DNA of 64,000 nucleotides from positions 34,458,850 to 34,522,849 of the forward strand of contig NC_084609.1 in assembly GCF_033807715.1 (NCBI RefSeq), in the 5' to 3' direction. The stretch comes from Cololabis saira (taxonomy: Eukaryota; Chordata; Actinopteri; Beloniformes; Belonidae). Below, piece after piece: positions 46,206-57,345 of the stretch. Within the stretch, counting starts at the first letter, position 1, and each line of letters starts with the position of its first letter. Both the position numbers and the translations under genes were made by a program. The notes beneath the pieces are model-generated. The model saw only the letters and a program-made list of their open reading frames with translations, made no database searches and was not told where the DNA came from.

Positions 46206-47305
46206 TATAGACAAGCAACGGACACAAGCTCATGTAAGCTACAGATCAGACCTGACAACAAAAACGGTCTATTTGCTTTTAAATAAAGAAGTGAAAGAAA
46301 GAGGCCAGAGTCCATCAGGCAGACCTGACAACACTGGTCAGTCTGACACAAGCACAGTATGTGCATCAGACATACACGGCATCATGAGCTGCTTTCACTG
46401 TCAACACAATAAAGCAGATTTTCTTCAGAGACGTCCAAAAGATGAACCGGTTATTTTACGCAGCCAAGCTCCCCCCAACATCTGGCATCTGGTTTTCCTG
46501 CTGTTCTATAAGCTTATGACCCCACTGGATCAGCTCTCAGACAGGTCTTTCATCTTTCATAGCTGCAGTAGTAGCATAGAAGCTGGGGACCTGGCTGTCA
46601 ATCATCTGCTGGAAATCACTGATCTTTCCTGCTCCTCCTTCATGACTCGCTCTACAACAATCACCGATTAAAGTCGTGACGTCCTAACTGCGTGTGAAAG
46701 AGCAGTTCTGTTTAATTGCTGCAGGCCTCCGTCTCCGTTCCCAGCTTGTTCTTCAGTGAGATCCAGCCTCCCTGGGGCATCGGCTCTATCGGGTGACAGT
46801 CCCCTGGTTTCATCACCAACGCCTGTTGTGTCTTTTAGACGCGTCATCAACCACAGTGAATTCCTCTTCATCTGGAAGAAGCTTCTGTCCCAACAGCAGC
46901 GAGAAGTCGCAGTCCTGACCTGTTTCCCATGAATCCCCATGCAAGGTCATTTGTCATATTTCCATGTGTGATTCTTCATTCTGTGATGGAGGGGTGATGC
47001 AGTTGGAGGAAGGGGTCTGGTGTAATTTTATTTTTGTAAATTTTGGTCAAGTAACACTCTGCTAGATCATTTCTCTAAGATAGATCGATACCCCTTCTTT
47101 CAGTTCTGAGGTTTTACATGTCAGGGGCAAAAGAATTACGCAACACCTGACGAGCAGCACTTACTGTACATGTTAAACTACGTCTTTACTCATGAACTAA
47201 AACCAAATGCATGACCAAGCACGACATATGATTCGGGTTCTTTGGTAATTACTCCCTGACATGTGGAACCCTTGACTTGAGAAGAGACACGTGACTGATC
47301 AGAGC
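46206..47305. other. No gene recognised
   Basis: About 1.1 kb. A 132-codon frame (46273-46671) has no recognised domain, signal or splice support and is not called as a gene. Confidence 0.4.
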
Positions 47306-47876
47306 TAGGCCTGTGTTGAAAAAAATCGACTTTCCGATTCTAAATCGATTCTCATATTACAGTAATTCCTAAAAATCGATTTGTATGTCTAAAGATCAAT
47401 TTTTTTTTCATCATTACAACTTTTGGTATTTTTTTTGTTTATGCCCAAAAAAGGACACCAGAATAACTGGTGCCATGTTTTTGCCTTTAAATATGTTTAA
47501 ACTGTGTAAAAACATTAGGGTTTTCAGTTATAATTGCATACATTGTCTATATTTCATTACTTTATATACTGTCTTGGGGTGACATTTGCATAAATGCTAA
47601 AAACCAAATTCTCAAAATTTAAAACCGAAATAGACCAAAAATGGAAAAAATGTGGGAAAAATTCAAACTGATTTCATACGGCCTCTGTTTGCTGTATATT
47701 ATATATATATATATGATATATAATACTAGTATTAATATGTTGCGCAACTACACAGTCATATGATTCATGCAACAGCTCAAAATACATTTTTAATAACACT
47801 AACCCAAATCGATATTGGAATCAAATCGAATCGGAACCGAATCGATTCTTGACATTTGAATCGATACCCAGCCCTA
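47306..47876. mobile_element. hAT-like MITE with AATCGAT ends
   Basis: The left end TAGGCCTGTGTTGAAAAAAA and subsequent CGATTCTAAATCGATTC mirror the right end (complement TAGGGCTGGGTATCGATTC). Flanking 8-mers ATCAGAGC and AACACAGC match only partly, so the duplication is not certain. Confidence 0.6.
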
Positions 47877-47879
47877 AAC

Positions 47880-48200
47880 ACAGCCCTTTAAACTTGGCTG
47901 CTTTACCTGGGCCCCTGGCGCTAGGAGACTTGAGTACCTTAGCTCTTGTTAGGACTTCCTCATCTGGAGCAAATGTTGTCGCTCGAATCTGCTGGAGCAG
48001 TCTTCCAGTCCGGGACACTGGCCCAGAGTGCTCTTATTGCCCTGGATTTACTGTTGCCTTCACTTTCCAGACCCCTTCTCAAGCTTTTTGTGCCTTCTTG
48101 GTGTTTGTCCCTCCATATACCACTACTGCGTTCTTCTGGAGGTTACTGATGACCACAATGTCCGGGTGGTTAGCTACCGCTAGTTTATCATCATAGATGT
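47880..48200 (-). mobile_element. Possible LINE ORF2 C-terminal remnant
   Basis: The minus strand contains RPDIVVIS, EGVWKVKATVNPG and GRLLQQIRATTF in two frames, similar in style to the C-terminal endonuclease-like tail of some fish LINEs. Frameshifts and stops interrupt it. The assignment is tentative. Confidence 0.4.
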
Positions 48201-48267
48201 TGAAATCCTAATGGATCTTTGCTCTTTAACTCATCACTTCAACTTTGGGAAGCCGTGTTTGGCACCT

Positions 48268-50394
48268 ACGTTCCTCCACGCACACGTATGCTCCACGCAC
48301 GGCGTACGCTCCACTCATGCCGTACGCTCCAGGCACGCCGTACGCTCCAGGCACGCCGTACGCTCCAGGCACGCCGTACGCTCCAGGCACGCCGTACGCT
48401 CCACGCGCGGCGTACGCTCCAGGCACGCCGTACGCTCCAGGCACGCCGTACGCTCCAGGCACGCCGTACGCTCCACGCACGGCGTACGCTCCAGGCACGC
48501 CGTACGCTCCAGGCACGCCGTATGCTCCACTCATGCCGTACGCTCCAGGCACGCCGTATGCTCCACTCATGCCGTACGCTTCAGGCACGGCGTACGCTCC
48601 ATGCACGCCAAACGCTCCACGCACGCCGTACGCTCCAGGCACGCCGTACGCTCCACTCATGCCGTACGCTCCAGGCACGCCGTACGCTCCACGCACGCCG
48701 TACGCTCCAGGCACGCCGTACGCTCCACGCACGCCAAACGCTCCACGCACGCCGTAATCTCCGCGCACGCCGTACGCTCCACGCACGCCAAACGCTCCAC
48801 GCACGCCGTACGCTCCAGGCACGCCGTACGCTCCACGCACGGCGTACGCTCCAGGCACGCCGTACGCTCCAGGCACGCCGTACGCTCCACGCACGGCGTA
48901 CGCTCCAGGCACGCCGTACGCTCCAGGCACGCCGTACGCTCCAGGCACGCCGTATGCTCCACTCATGCCGTACGCTCCAGGCACGCCGTATGCTCCACTC
49001 ATGCCGTACGCTTCAGGCACGGCGTACGCTCCATGCACGCCAAACGCTCCACGCACGCCGTACGCTCCAGGCACGCCGTACGCTCCACTCATGCCGTACG
49101 CTCCACGCACGGCGTACGCTCCAGGCACGCCGTACGCTCCAGGCACGCCGTACGCTCCACGCACGGCGTACGCTCCAGGCACGCCGTACGCTCCAGGCAC
49201 GCCGTATGCTCCACTCATGCCGTACGCTCCAGGCACGCCGTATGCTCCACTCATGCCGTACGCTTCAGGCACGGCGTACGCTCCATGCACGCCAAACGCT
49301 CCACGCACGCCGTACGCTCCAGGCACACCGTACGCTCCACTCATGCCGTACGCTCCAGGCACGCCGTACGCTCCACGCACGGCGTACGCTCCAGGCACGC
49401 CGTACGCTCCACGCACGCCAAACGCTCCACGCACGCCGTAATCTCCGCGCACGCCGTACGCTCCACGCACGCCAAACGCTCCACGCACGCCGTACGCTCC
49501 ACGCACGCCAAACGCTCCACGCACGCCGTACGCTCCAGGCACGCCGTACGCTCCACGCACGCCGTACGCTCCAGGCACGCCGTACGCTCCACTCATGCCG
49601 TACGCTTCAGGCACGCCGTACGCTCCAGGCACGCCGTACGCTCCAGGCACGCCGTACGCTCCAGGCACGCCGTACGCTCCACTCATGCCGTACGCTCCAG
49701 GCACGCCGTACGCTCCACGCACGCCGTACGCTCCACGCACGCCAAACGCTCCACGCACGCCGTACGCTCCAGGCACGCCGTACGCTCCACGCACGCCGTA
49801 CGCTCCAGGCACGCCGTACGCTCCACTCATGCCGTACGCTTCAGGCACGCCGTACGCTCCAGGCACGCCGTACGCTCCAGGCACGCCGTACGCTCCAGGC
49901 ACGCCGTACGCTCCACTCATGCCGTACGCTCCAGGCACGCCGTACGCTCCACGCACGCCGTACGCTCCACGCACGCCAAACGCTCCACGCACGCCGTACG
50001 CTCCAGGCACGCCGTACGCTCCAGGCACGCCGTACGCTCCACTCATGCCGTACGCTCCAGGCACGCCGTACGCTCCACTCATGCCGTACGCTTCAGGCAC
50101 GGCGTACGCTCCAGGCACGGCGTACGCTCCAGGCACGGCGTACGCTCCACGCACGCCAAACGCTCCACGCACGCCGTACGCTCCAGGCACGCCGTACGCT
50201 CCACTCATGCCGTACGCTTCAGGCACGCCGTACGCTCCAGGCACGCCGTACGCTCCACTCATGCCGTACGCTCCACGCACGCCGTACGCTCCACCCACGC
50301 CGTACATTCCACCCACGCCGTACGCTCCACGCACGCCGTACACTCCACCCACACCGTACGTTCCACGCATGCTGTACACTCCACGCACTCCGTA
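48268..50394. repeat. 2.1-kb GC-rich array of an 18-bp unit
   Basis: About 117 copies of GCTCCAGGCACGCCGTAC with variants CCACGCACG, CCACTCATG, TTCAGGCACGG and CCACGCACGCCAAAC. Blocks of variants recur in the same order (48530-48665, 48958-49095, 49210-49345), showing higher-order duplication. As 18 is divisible by three and the unit lacks stops in most frames, five of six frames stay open for hundreds of codons, giving hexapeptide repeats. No promoter, splice site or flanking coding sequence supports a protein. Confidence 0.95.
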
Positions 50395-50399
50395 GCGTT

Positions 50400-52090
50400 T
50401 AAAGCAACACCCCCCTGCTGAGCATGTCCAATGCTGTGAATCTACAGTAGCAAAGGCTGAGGAGTTAAAAGTAAAGATAGAACAAAGCCTTCTGTCTTCT
50501 TCAGGATGATTATACATTTTAGAAATAAAATCCATTAATGAATTAAATCTAACAATATCAAATTATTGTATTATTGGACTAAACATTTTATCTTGTTGAA
50601 GATGTTCTTCACGTCACGTGTGGAGACTAAACATGCTGGGGCTGTGCGGAGGACATGTCCTCATGCAGCCACAGCAACGGTCAGGGCCACCGGAACTGGA
50701 GATAAGAGCACTATCTTGGAACCTTTCAGAGTAGACTTGGAGCATCATTCATTTTATTGCACTTCATCTGGCTCTCATATTTGAAATCTGACACCAAAAT
50801 GGCCAAATGGAAGACTGAAACCAAACGGAAGCCAAACTGTCTCCTGGGTTTCTTGAGCAACCGTTTTGGTGGTTAAAGTTAGAGCGACACCTGCGACCTC
50901 TGGCCCGTCACGAGGACACCCACAGAGTTTCTGAAGCTATTTTTGCTGTTACGCAACACATGCTGTTTTTGCAAGGCCTCCTACGGGAGGTGTCCGTGCA
51001 CTTCCAACACGGGTGGTCCCAACAGAGACCAGGGATCTAAAACAACACATGACGGACCAGCAAGACCTGCTGTCTACAGAAATGCTTCCATTTGAAAAGT
51101 TCAGCTTTTACTGATATTGCTAGAAATCCCCTCTGACAACTTCTGTGTTTGACGCTTGGTGGCTCGCGCTCATCTAAACGTCAGGTGTCTCCATTGCTGA
51201 AAACTAACAGGAGAGCATCTGCTCCAGTGGACTGGGGGAACTACTCAGTGCCAGTGTCAATGAATTGAAGAATATGGGAAGTGTAAATGTTTGCTTGGTT
51301 GTATACACCACACAGCCCTGCAGAGGTTTTACTGGAATTTGCAGTTATTTAGTTAAACTGTTACAGAAAGTCCCATGATAAAGTGCTTTGTAGAACCTAG
51401 ATAAGATTATAAAGGTTCTATCTAAGCGCTGACCATTTACCATTAGTTACCTGTGGTATTTACCATTAAAGTACAAAACATGGCTTATGTGCATGTGCTC
51501 GTTGCTGAGCAACATGAAACGCTCAGCTTCCACTATCATCATGAAGACGTGTCATGAGCATCTTAAATGATGTTTCATTCATGCAGCATGGAGTGTTAGT
51601 GAAGCTAGGAGATGTGAAAGGGAGCAGGAGTTGCTGTAGCTGCCTGCCGTCTGTCCGGCGGCCTGCAGGACAGCTGGCCAGTGTGCAGGATGACTGGAGT
51701 GACTCAGCCCTTGAGCAGCACTTGTTGGACACACACAGAACAGGTGTTTCTCTGCACTACAGCATTCTCCGGATTCTCCTGCCTTTTTCAGCCGCAGCAT
51801 CTTGAGCCCACAAGACTTTATTCTTCAGTATTATCAACGGTTCTCACACTATGTATAACAACGCAAACAATCCATATTCCTTTGTGAAACATTTGGATTC
51901 AGCGTGTTATTGGAGCTGCGTCTGTTTTCCCGTGTTTATGGAGAACAGAATCCACTTCCTCACATGCCGTCTTTTGTTTTGATTTTACCAGCTAACTGTT
52001 GTCAGGCTTTAAAAGTAAAATGATTTGATTTTATTGAGCATATTTTCAGCGTGAAAGCAAAATATGAGAGTTATAAAAAGTATCGTCATC
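50400..52090. other. No gene recognised
   Basis: About 1.7 kb of non-repetitive-looking sequence. Short frames (50566-50784, 51554-51805 and shadows) show no recognised domain. It may be host intergenic or intronic DNA. Confidence 0.4.
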
Positions 52091-52096
52091 CAAATA

Positions 52097-52464
52097 CAGG
52101 ACTGTCTCAGAAAATTAGAATATTGTGATAAAGTTCTTTATTTTCTGTAATGCAATTAAAAAAACAAAAATGTCATACATTCTGGATTCATTACAAATCA
52201 ACTGAAATATTGCAAGCCTTTTATTATTTTAATATTGCTGATTATGGCTTACATCTTAAGATTAAGATTCCCAGAATATTATAATTTTTTGAGATAGGAT
52301 ATTTGAGTTTTCTTAAGCTGTAAGCCATAATCAGCAATATTCAAATAATAAAAGGCTTGCAATATTTCAGTTGATTTGTAATGAATCCAGAATGTATGAC
52401 ATTTTTGTTTTTGTAATTGCATTACAGAAAATCACAATATTCAAATTTTCTGAGACAGAGAGTT
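52097..52464. mobile_element. Tc1/mariner-type palindromic MITE
   Basis: AGGACTGTCTCAGAAAATTAGAA on the left mirrors the right end near TTCAAATTTTCTGAGACAG. Long inner arms (GGCTTGCAATATTTCAGTTG and its complement) fold over most of the element. TA lies at 52095-52096. It is a common teleost family. Confidence 0.85.
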
Positions 52465-52559
52465 AGTTGCTAGTGCTGCTCTTCTTTTTTCTGCTCCAGC
52501 TTCATGTGAACAGGGCTACTGGTTCCTGTCCCTCCGTGACTGAGTCGGCGTGCCGCTGA

Positions 52560-52801
52560 GCAAACGAGAGAGATAATAATAATAATAGATTTTATTTGTA
52601 AAGCAATTTTCATAAAATAACCTCAAAGTGGTTCAGAAACCAGCAAACAAAATAAACAAAAAGGAATAAAATCAAGACACATAAAAAAACAGAAGTAAAA
52701 GCATAAAAGCACAGAGACAATAAAAGCATCTATGAAAGACCAGGGAAAGCCTCCCAAAAGGTTTTAAGCCCCTTTTTAAAAGTGTCCACAGACTGGGGTT
52801 G
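52560..52801. mobile_element. Interspersed repeat, left part
   Basis: GATTTTATTTGTAAAGCAAT through CCAGGGAAAGCCTCCCAAAAGG to ACTGGGGTTGACGTAGG. It is continuous with 53689-53843 once the hAT is removed, and then with 54320-54355 after the PIF element. The class is unknown, but this style (GGGAGTTCCAGAG) is common in fish. Confidence 0.5.
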
Positions 52802-52809
52802 ACGTAGGT

Positions 52810-53680
52810 CAGGGGTCGCAACCCAAAATGTTGAAAGAGCCGTATTGGACCAAAAACACAAAAAACGAATATGTCTGGAGCTGCAAAAAGTGAAAAGTCT
52901 TGTATCAGCCTTAAAATGAAGACAACACATGCTGCATGTTTCTATATTAGTTAGAACTGGGGGAAGATTTATTTTTTCATTATGCACAAAAGTCGAAATG
53001 TCGAGAAAAAAGTTGAAATGTTGAGAAAAAAGTCAAAATGTCAAGATTAATGTTGAAGTACAATCTCGAGAAAAAAGTCAAAATGTCGAGAAAAAAGTCG
53101 AAATGTTGAGAAAAAAGTCAAAATATCGAGAAAAAAATCTAAATGTCGAGAAAAAAGTCGAAATGTTGAGAAAAAAGTCAATGTCAAGAAAAAGGTTGAA
53201 ATGACGAGAAAAAAGTCAAAATGTCGAGAAAAAAGTTGAAATGTTGAGAAAAAAGTCAAAATGTTGAGAAAAAAGTCGAGAAAAAAGTCGAAATGTCGAG
53301 ATTAAAAAGGAAAGGGAAAAAAGAAGAAACGAGAAAAAAAGGAAAAAAAAGAAAAAGGAAAAAAAGGAATGTTGAGAAAAGTCAATGTCAAGAAAAAAGG
53401 CGAAGTGTCGAGAAAAAAGTCGAAATGTCAAGAAAAAAAGAAAGGGAAAAAAGAAGAAACGAGAAAAAAAGGAAAAAAAGAAGAAAAAGGAATAAAGAAA
53501 AAAAGGAAGAAAAAAAGAGAAGAAAAAAAGAAAAAAAAGAGAAAAAAAAGAAAAAAAGGATAAAAAGAAGAAAAAAGAAAGAAGAAAAAGGTCAAACATT
53601 TTTGGAAACGCTCCATTGAGCCACTAGGGCGGCGCTAAAGAGCCACATGCGGCTCTAGAGCTGCGGGTTGCCGAGCCCTG
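52810..53680 (-). mobile_element. hAT element, 871 bp, same family as 838-1629
   Basis: CAGGGGTCGCAACCC to GGGTTGCCGAGCCCTG, with perfect ACGTAGGT duplications (52802-52809, 53681-53688). It is inverted relative to 838-1629: A-rich GAGAAAAAAGTCGAAATGTC units come first, then a long GAAAAAAAG low-complexity stretch. Confidence 0.93.
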
Positions 53681-53688
53681 ACGTAGGT

Positions 53689-53843
53689 GTTCAGGGAGGG
53701 AGTTCCAGAGATGGGGAGAGTTCCAGATGTGGAGGGCAGCAGAGCAGAAGGCTCGGTCTCCCATGGAGCAGAGTCGTGTGCGAGGTTTGATAGAGGAGGT
53801 TGTTGCTTTGTGACCCGGAGGTTACGGGTGGATGAGTGAGGGG
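53689..53843. mobile_element. Interspersed repeat, middle part
   Basis: GGGAGTTCCAGAGATGGGGA through TGTGACCCGGAGGTTACGGG. Continues the repeat cut by the hAT at 52810. Confidence 0.5.
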
Positions 53844-53846
53844 TAA

Positions 53847-54316
53847 AGCCTGATTTATGGTTCTGCGTTAAACCAACACAGAGTCTACTCCGTCACCGTG
53901 ACGCCGTCGTGAACCTTCGGACTTCTCCATCACTCCATTTCTCCGCGGTGCAAAACCCCCCCAGAGCACTAGTTGATACTTTGTTTAGCTTCCAGCTTTT
54001 CTGGTCACAGTGAATCAAGGAGATAAGGACAACTATTGTCCAAAAAACCAAGACAACCCAAAAAAAAAAAATAAATCACACACACGAAGAAAAGAGCGCT
54101 GAAAGTTCACGACTGCTTCACGAACCGGAACCAGAAATGCGCTGCTACCAAGCGAACCAATCACAGCCCTCTCGGTCTGCGTTGGGTCTGCGTCACCTCG
54201 ACGCGTAGTTCCATTTTTTTGGAGGTGCAGGTCAGGCTACGGCGTAGCTACGGAGAGACTCCCGCGTAGCCGCGTACCCTACGGCGTAGGTTTAACGCAG
54301 AACCATAATTCAGTCT
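53847..54316. mobile_element. PIF/Harbinger-like element (copy 7, long form)
   Basis: AGCCTGATTTATGGTTCTGC paired with ACGCAGAACCATAATTCAGT, flanked by direct TAA (53844-53846, 54317-54319). At 470 bp it is the longest copy here and keeps an internal region of unrelated sequence that the short MITEs have lost. No transposase. Confidence 0.85.
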
Positions 54317-54355
54317 TAAGGAGGTCTTTGAGGTGCAACTCTCCAGTCCGTTTAT

Positions 54356-54963
54356 GGCCCTTTTCGACTAGTACCTACTCAGCGCGCCCCGACTCGGCAC
54401 GAGGCGTACCGCCTCCACCTGCTTCGTCCCCGTTTGTTTTTCCACACCCAGGTGAGAAGTGGGGGGGTTGGGGTGAAGCTGCTGTGATGTACTCGATTGC
54501 GCAACCCCTTTGTTCATGTCGGCGCTGATCAGAAATCAGCTGGAGCGAGCGGCTGAGAGGAAACAGAGCTCCTGGTAGATCTGGTCGTTCCTTATCTCCC
54601 GTCTAGATCCCTTTTTAATTCTCTCATCAGCACCAGGTTTATGAACATCTGACCCTCAGAGTTGGATCACCAAACAGACGTTTGCTCTTTATAATAAAAT
54701 CGCCGTGAGCCGCGAGTCGTTCTCTCGCTGACTCCCGCTTCCTGATTCAAACGTCTGACGGCCCCGCCCCCCGACCAATCAGAGGCGTGGAGGGTGGTGA
54801 CGTCAGATATAGTGCCGGCTCAGCACGCTTAGAACCTCGGCAGAATGGTTACAGAAAAAGTATCTGCTTGGCACGGCTCCACCTGCCTCGGCCCGTAGTG
54901 GAAAAGCGCAAGACGGGGCCGTGGCAGGTAGAAGCGCTGAGTAGGTACTAGTGGAAAAGGGCC
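54356..54963. mobile_element. MITE with GGCCCTTTTC ends
   Basis: GGCCCTTTTCGACTAGTACC plus TACTCAGCGC on the left mirrors GCGCTGAGTAGGTACTAGTG plus GAAAAGGGCC on the right. It contains CCGCCCCC and an MITE-like GC-rich interior. The target duplication was not resolved. Confidence 0.85.
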
Positions 54964-55630
54964 AGTAGAGCCCTGAATCACACACCAAAATCATGTTTCC
55001 TTTTTCTCTCGTTTGTGTTGCTTAAGTGGAGTAAAATGAATGAACTTTCAAAAATGTGCTGTTTCAACTTTTGTATTATTCTCAGCAGAAAAACAGAGTC
55101 TTACACACCTTTTTACCACCTGTCTTTGAAAGTCCACACAAAGCCTCAGTAATGGATCAGGTTCATTAGTACGGGGAAAAACTACTCAGATTAGACTGAG
55201 GTGCACTATTAAACAAAGTATTAGTGTGAGTTGGTGCCTCAATAAGGTTAAAAAAAGGCAGATCTTCGGAGCAGCTCAGAGGCATAACCATCCACTCACC
55301 CAGCAACATCCGTTGCATAATGGTCCTCACTGTGGCCTTATCCAGCTGGACTTTTGCTTAATGCTTAATAATCACAGCATTAAAGATAATCGGTTTGACA
55401 TTAATGGGATTTACAGCTTCTGTTTTTTTAGTGGGGACATTCTCACCATGCAGCACTAAAAAGGGAAAGAAAAGCTCAGTGAGGGAAGAGCTACCAAAAT
55501 AAGGGGGGCTGCTTGTGTTTTGTGGAGGGTGGAAGGTGTGGGATAGATGACTCCTCCTTCAAATGTCCCTTCAAAGGTGTTGAATCAGTGGCTGCTGAAG
55601 TCCCTGTGAACAGTACTGAAGTTGTAAAAA
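54964..55630. other. No gene recognised
   Basis: About 0.67 kb without a convincing frame or repeat end. Confidence 0.4.
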
Positions 55631-57345
55631 TAAATCAGGGGGGATGGTGGATTTGATCATATGGGGACAGATAATTTGTGCTGATTACAAATAATATAAT
55701 ATATTACAAATAATAGCAGTGACCAAAACACCTGCAGAAATACTGCAGGAATGACATAGCAGCAGTTAAATGCAGCCTTCTGTAAGCTTGAAATATCCAC
55801 TGGGCTTACATCAAATACATCAAAACACAACAATAAAAAACACTTTTCTGAACTTATCAATATGACTCTGTCCTTCACAGGATAAGTAACATGGATCACT
55901 GCAAAAACTCACAATCTTAACAAGAATATTTGTCTTATTTCTAGTTAAAATGTCTCATTTTAGTAAAAAAATCTCATTACACTTAAAACAAGACTCATCA
56001 CTGGAAAAAACAACAATTTTCACCTGTTTCAAGTAGATTTTCACTTGAAATAAGTAGAAAAATCTGCCAGTGGAACAAGATTTTTTTGCTTGTAATAAGA
56101 AGATAAATCTTGTCCCACTGGCAGATTTTCCTACTTATTTCAAGTGAAAATGTACTTGAAACAGGTGAAAATTGTCAAATAAGTTATTTTTCTGGTGATG
56201 ACTCTAAATGTTGAAATAGCAGTAAAACCACATTCATTGATGAAATGACATAAGGGATGGAAAGGGGGGATGGCAGTTTTACAGGGGGGATGATTTGGAC
56301 CGTTTTTATTTCAGGGGGGGATGATTTTGACCGTTTTTATTTCAGGGGGGGATGATTTGGACCGTTTTTATTTCAGGGGGGGATGATTTGGACCGTTTTT
56401 ATTTCAGGGGGGATGATTTGGACCGTTTTTATTTCAGGGAGGGGATGATTTGGACCGTTTTTATTTCAGGGGGGGATGATTTGGACCGTTTTTATTTCAG
56501 GGGGGGATGATTTGGACCGTTTTTATTTCAGGGAGGGGATGATTTGGACCGTTTTTATTTCAGGGGGGGATGATTTGGACCGTTTTTATTTCAGGGGGGA
56601 TGATTTGGACCGTTTTTATTTCAGGGGGGGATGATTTGGACCGTTTTTATTTCAGGGGGGGATGATTTGGACCGTTTTTATTTTGGGGGGGATGATTTGG
56701 ACCGTTTTTATTTCAGGGGGGGATGATTTGGACCGTTTTTATTTCAGGGGGGATGATTTGGACCGTTTTTATTTCAGGGGGGATGATTTGGACCGTTTTT
56801 ATTCCAGGGGGGATGATTTGGAGCGTTTTTATTTCAGGGGGGATGATTTGGACCGTTTTTATTTCAGGGAGGGGATGATTTGGACCGTTTTTATTTCAGG
56901 GGGGGATGATTTGGACCGTTTTTATTTCAGGGGGGATGATTTGGACCGTTTTTATTTCAGGGGGGGATGATTTGGACCGTTTTTATTTCAGGGGGGGATG
57001 ATTTGGACCGTTTTTATTTTGGGGGGGATGATTTGGACCGTTTTTATTTCAGGGGGGGATGATTTGGACCGTTTTTATTTCAGGGGGGATGATTTGGACC
57101 GTTTTTATTTCAGGGGGGATGATTTGGACCGTTTTTATTCCAGGGGGGATGATTTGGAGCGTTTTTATTTCAGGGGGGATGATTTGGAGCGTTTTTATTT
57201 CAGGGGGGATGATTTGGAGCGTTTTTATTTCAGGGGGGGATGATTTGGAGCGTTTTTATTTCAGGGGGGGATGATTTGGAGCGTTTTTATTTCAGGGGGG
57301 GATGATTTGGAGCGTTTTTATTTCAGGGGGGATGCCTTCCCCCTT
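55631..57345. mobile_element. Internal part of the composite hAT, third copy, with expanded array
   Basis: 55631-56275 is the inverse of about 41880-42500, including the AAGTAGAAAAATC foldback (56010-56170). The G-rich array follows. Neither hAT end is present, so this is a truncated copy or an independent insertion of the internal element. Confidence 0.7.
56283..57335 (+). repeat. 30-32-bp G-rich minisatellite (about 33 units)
   Basis: The same unit as 22228-22672. The variant GGAGCGTTT (instead of GGACCGTTT) fills the last six or so units and appears once earlier. The block 56637-56830 is repeated almost exactly at 56978-57160, showing segmental duplication within the array. Confidence 0.94.

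Noticed and set aside
46273..46671. 132-codon plus-strand frame
   Set aside because: No recognised domain, no promoter or splice evidence, and unremarkable composition.
48211..50421. Frames of over 700 codons on both strands
   Set aside because: They are products of an 18-bp tandem unit lacking stops. They give hexapeptide repeats in five frames at once, with no flanking exon or promoter, so they are not called as genes.
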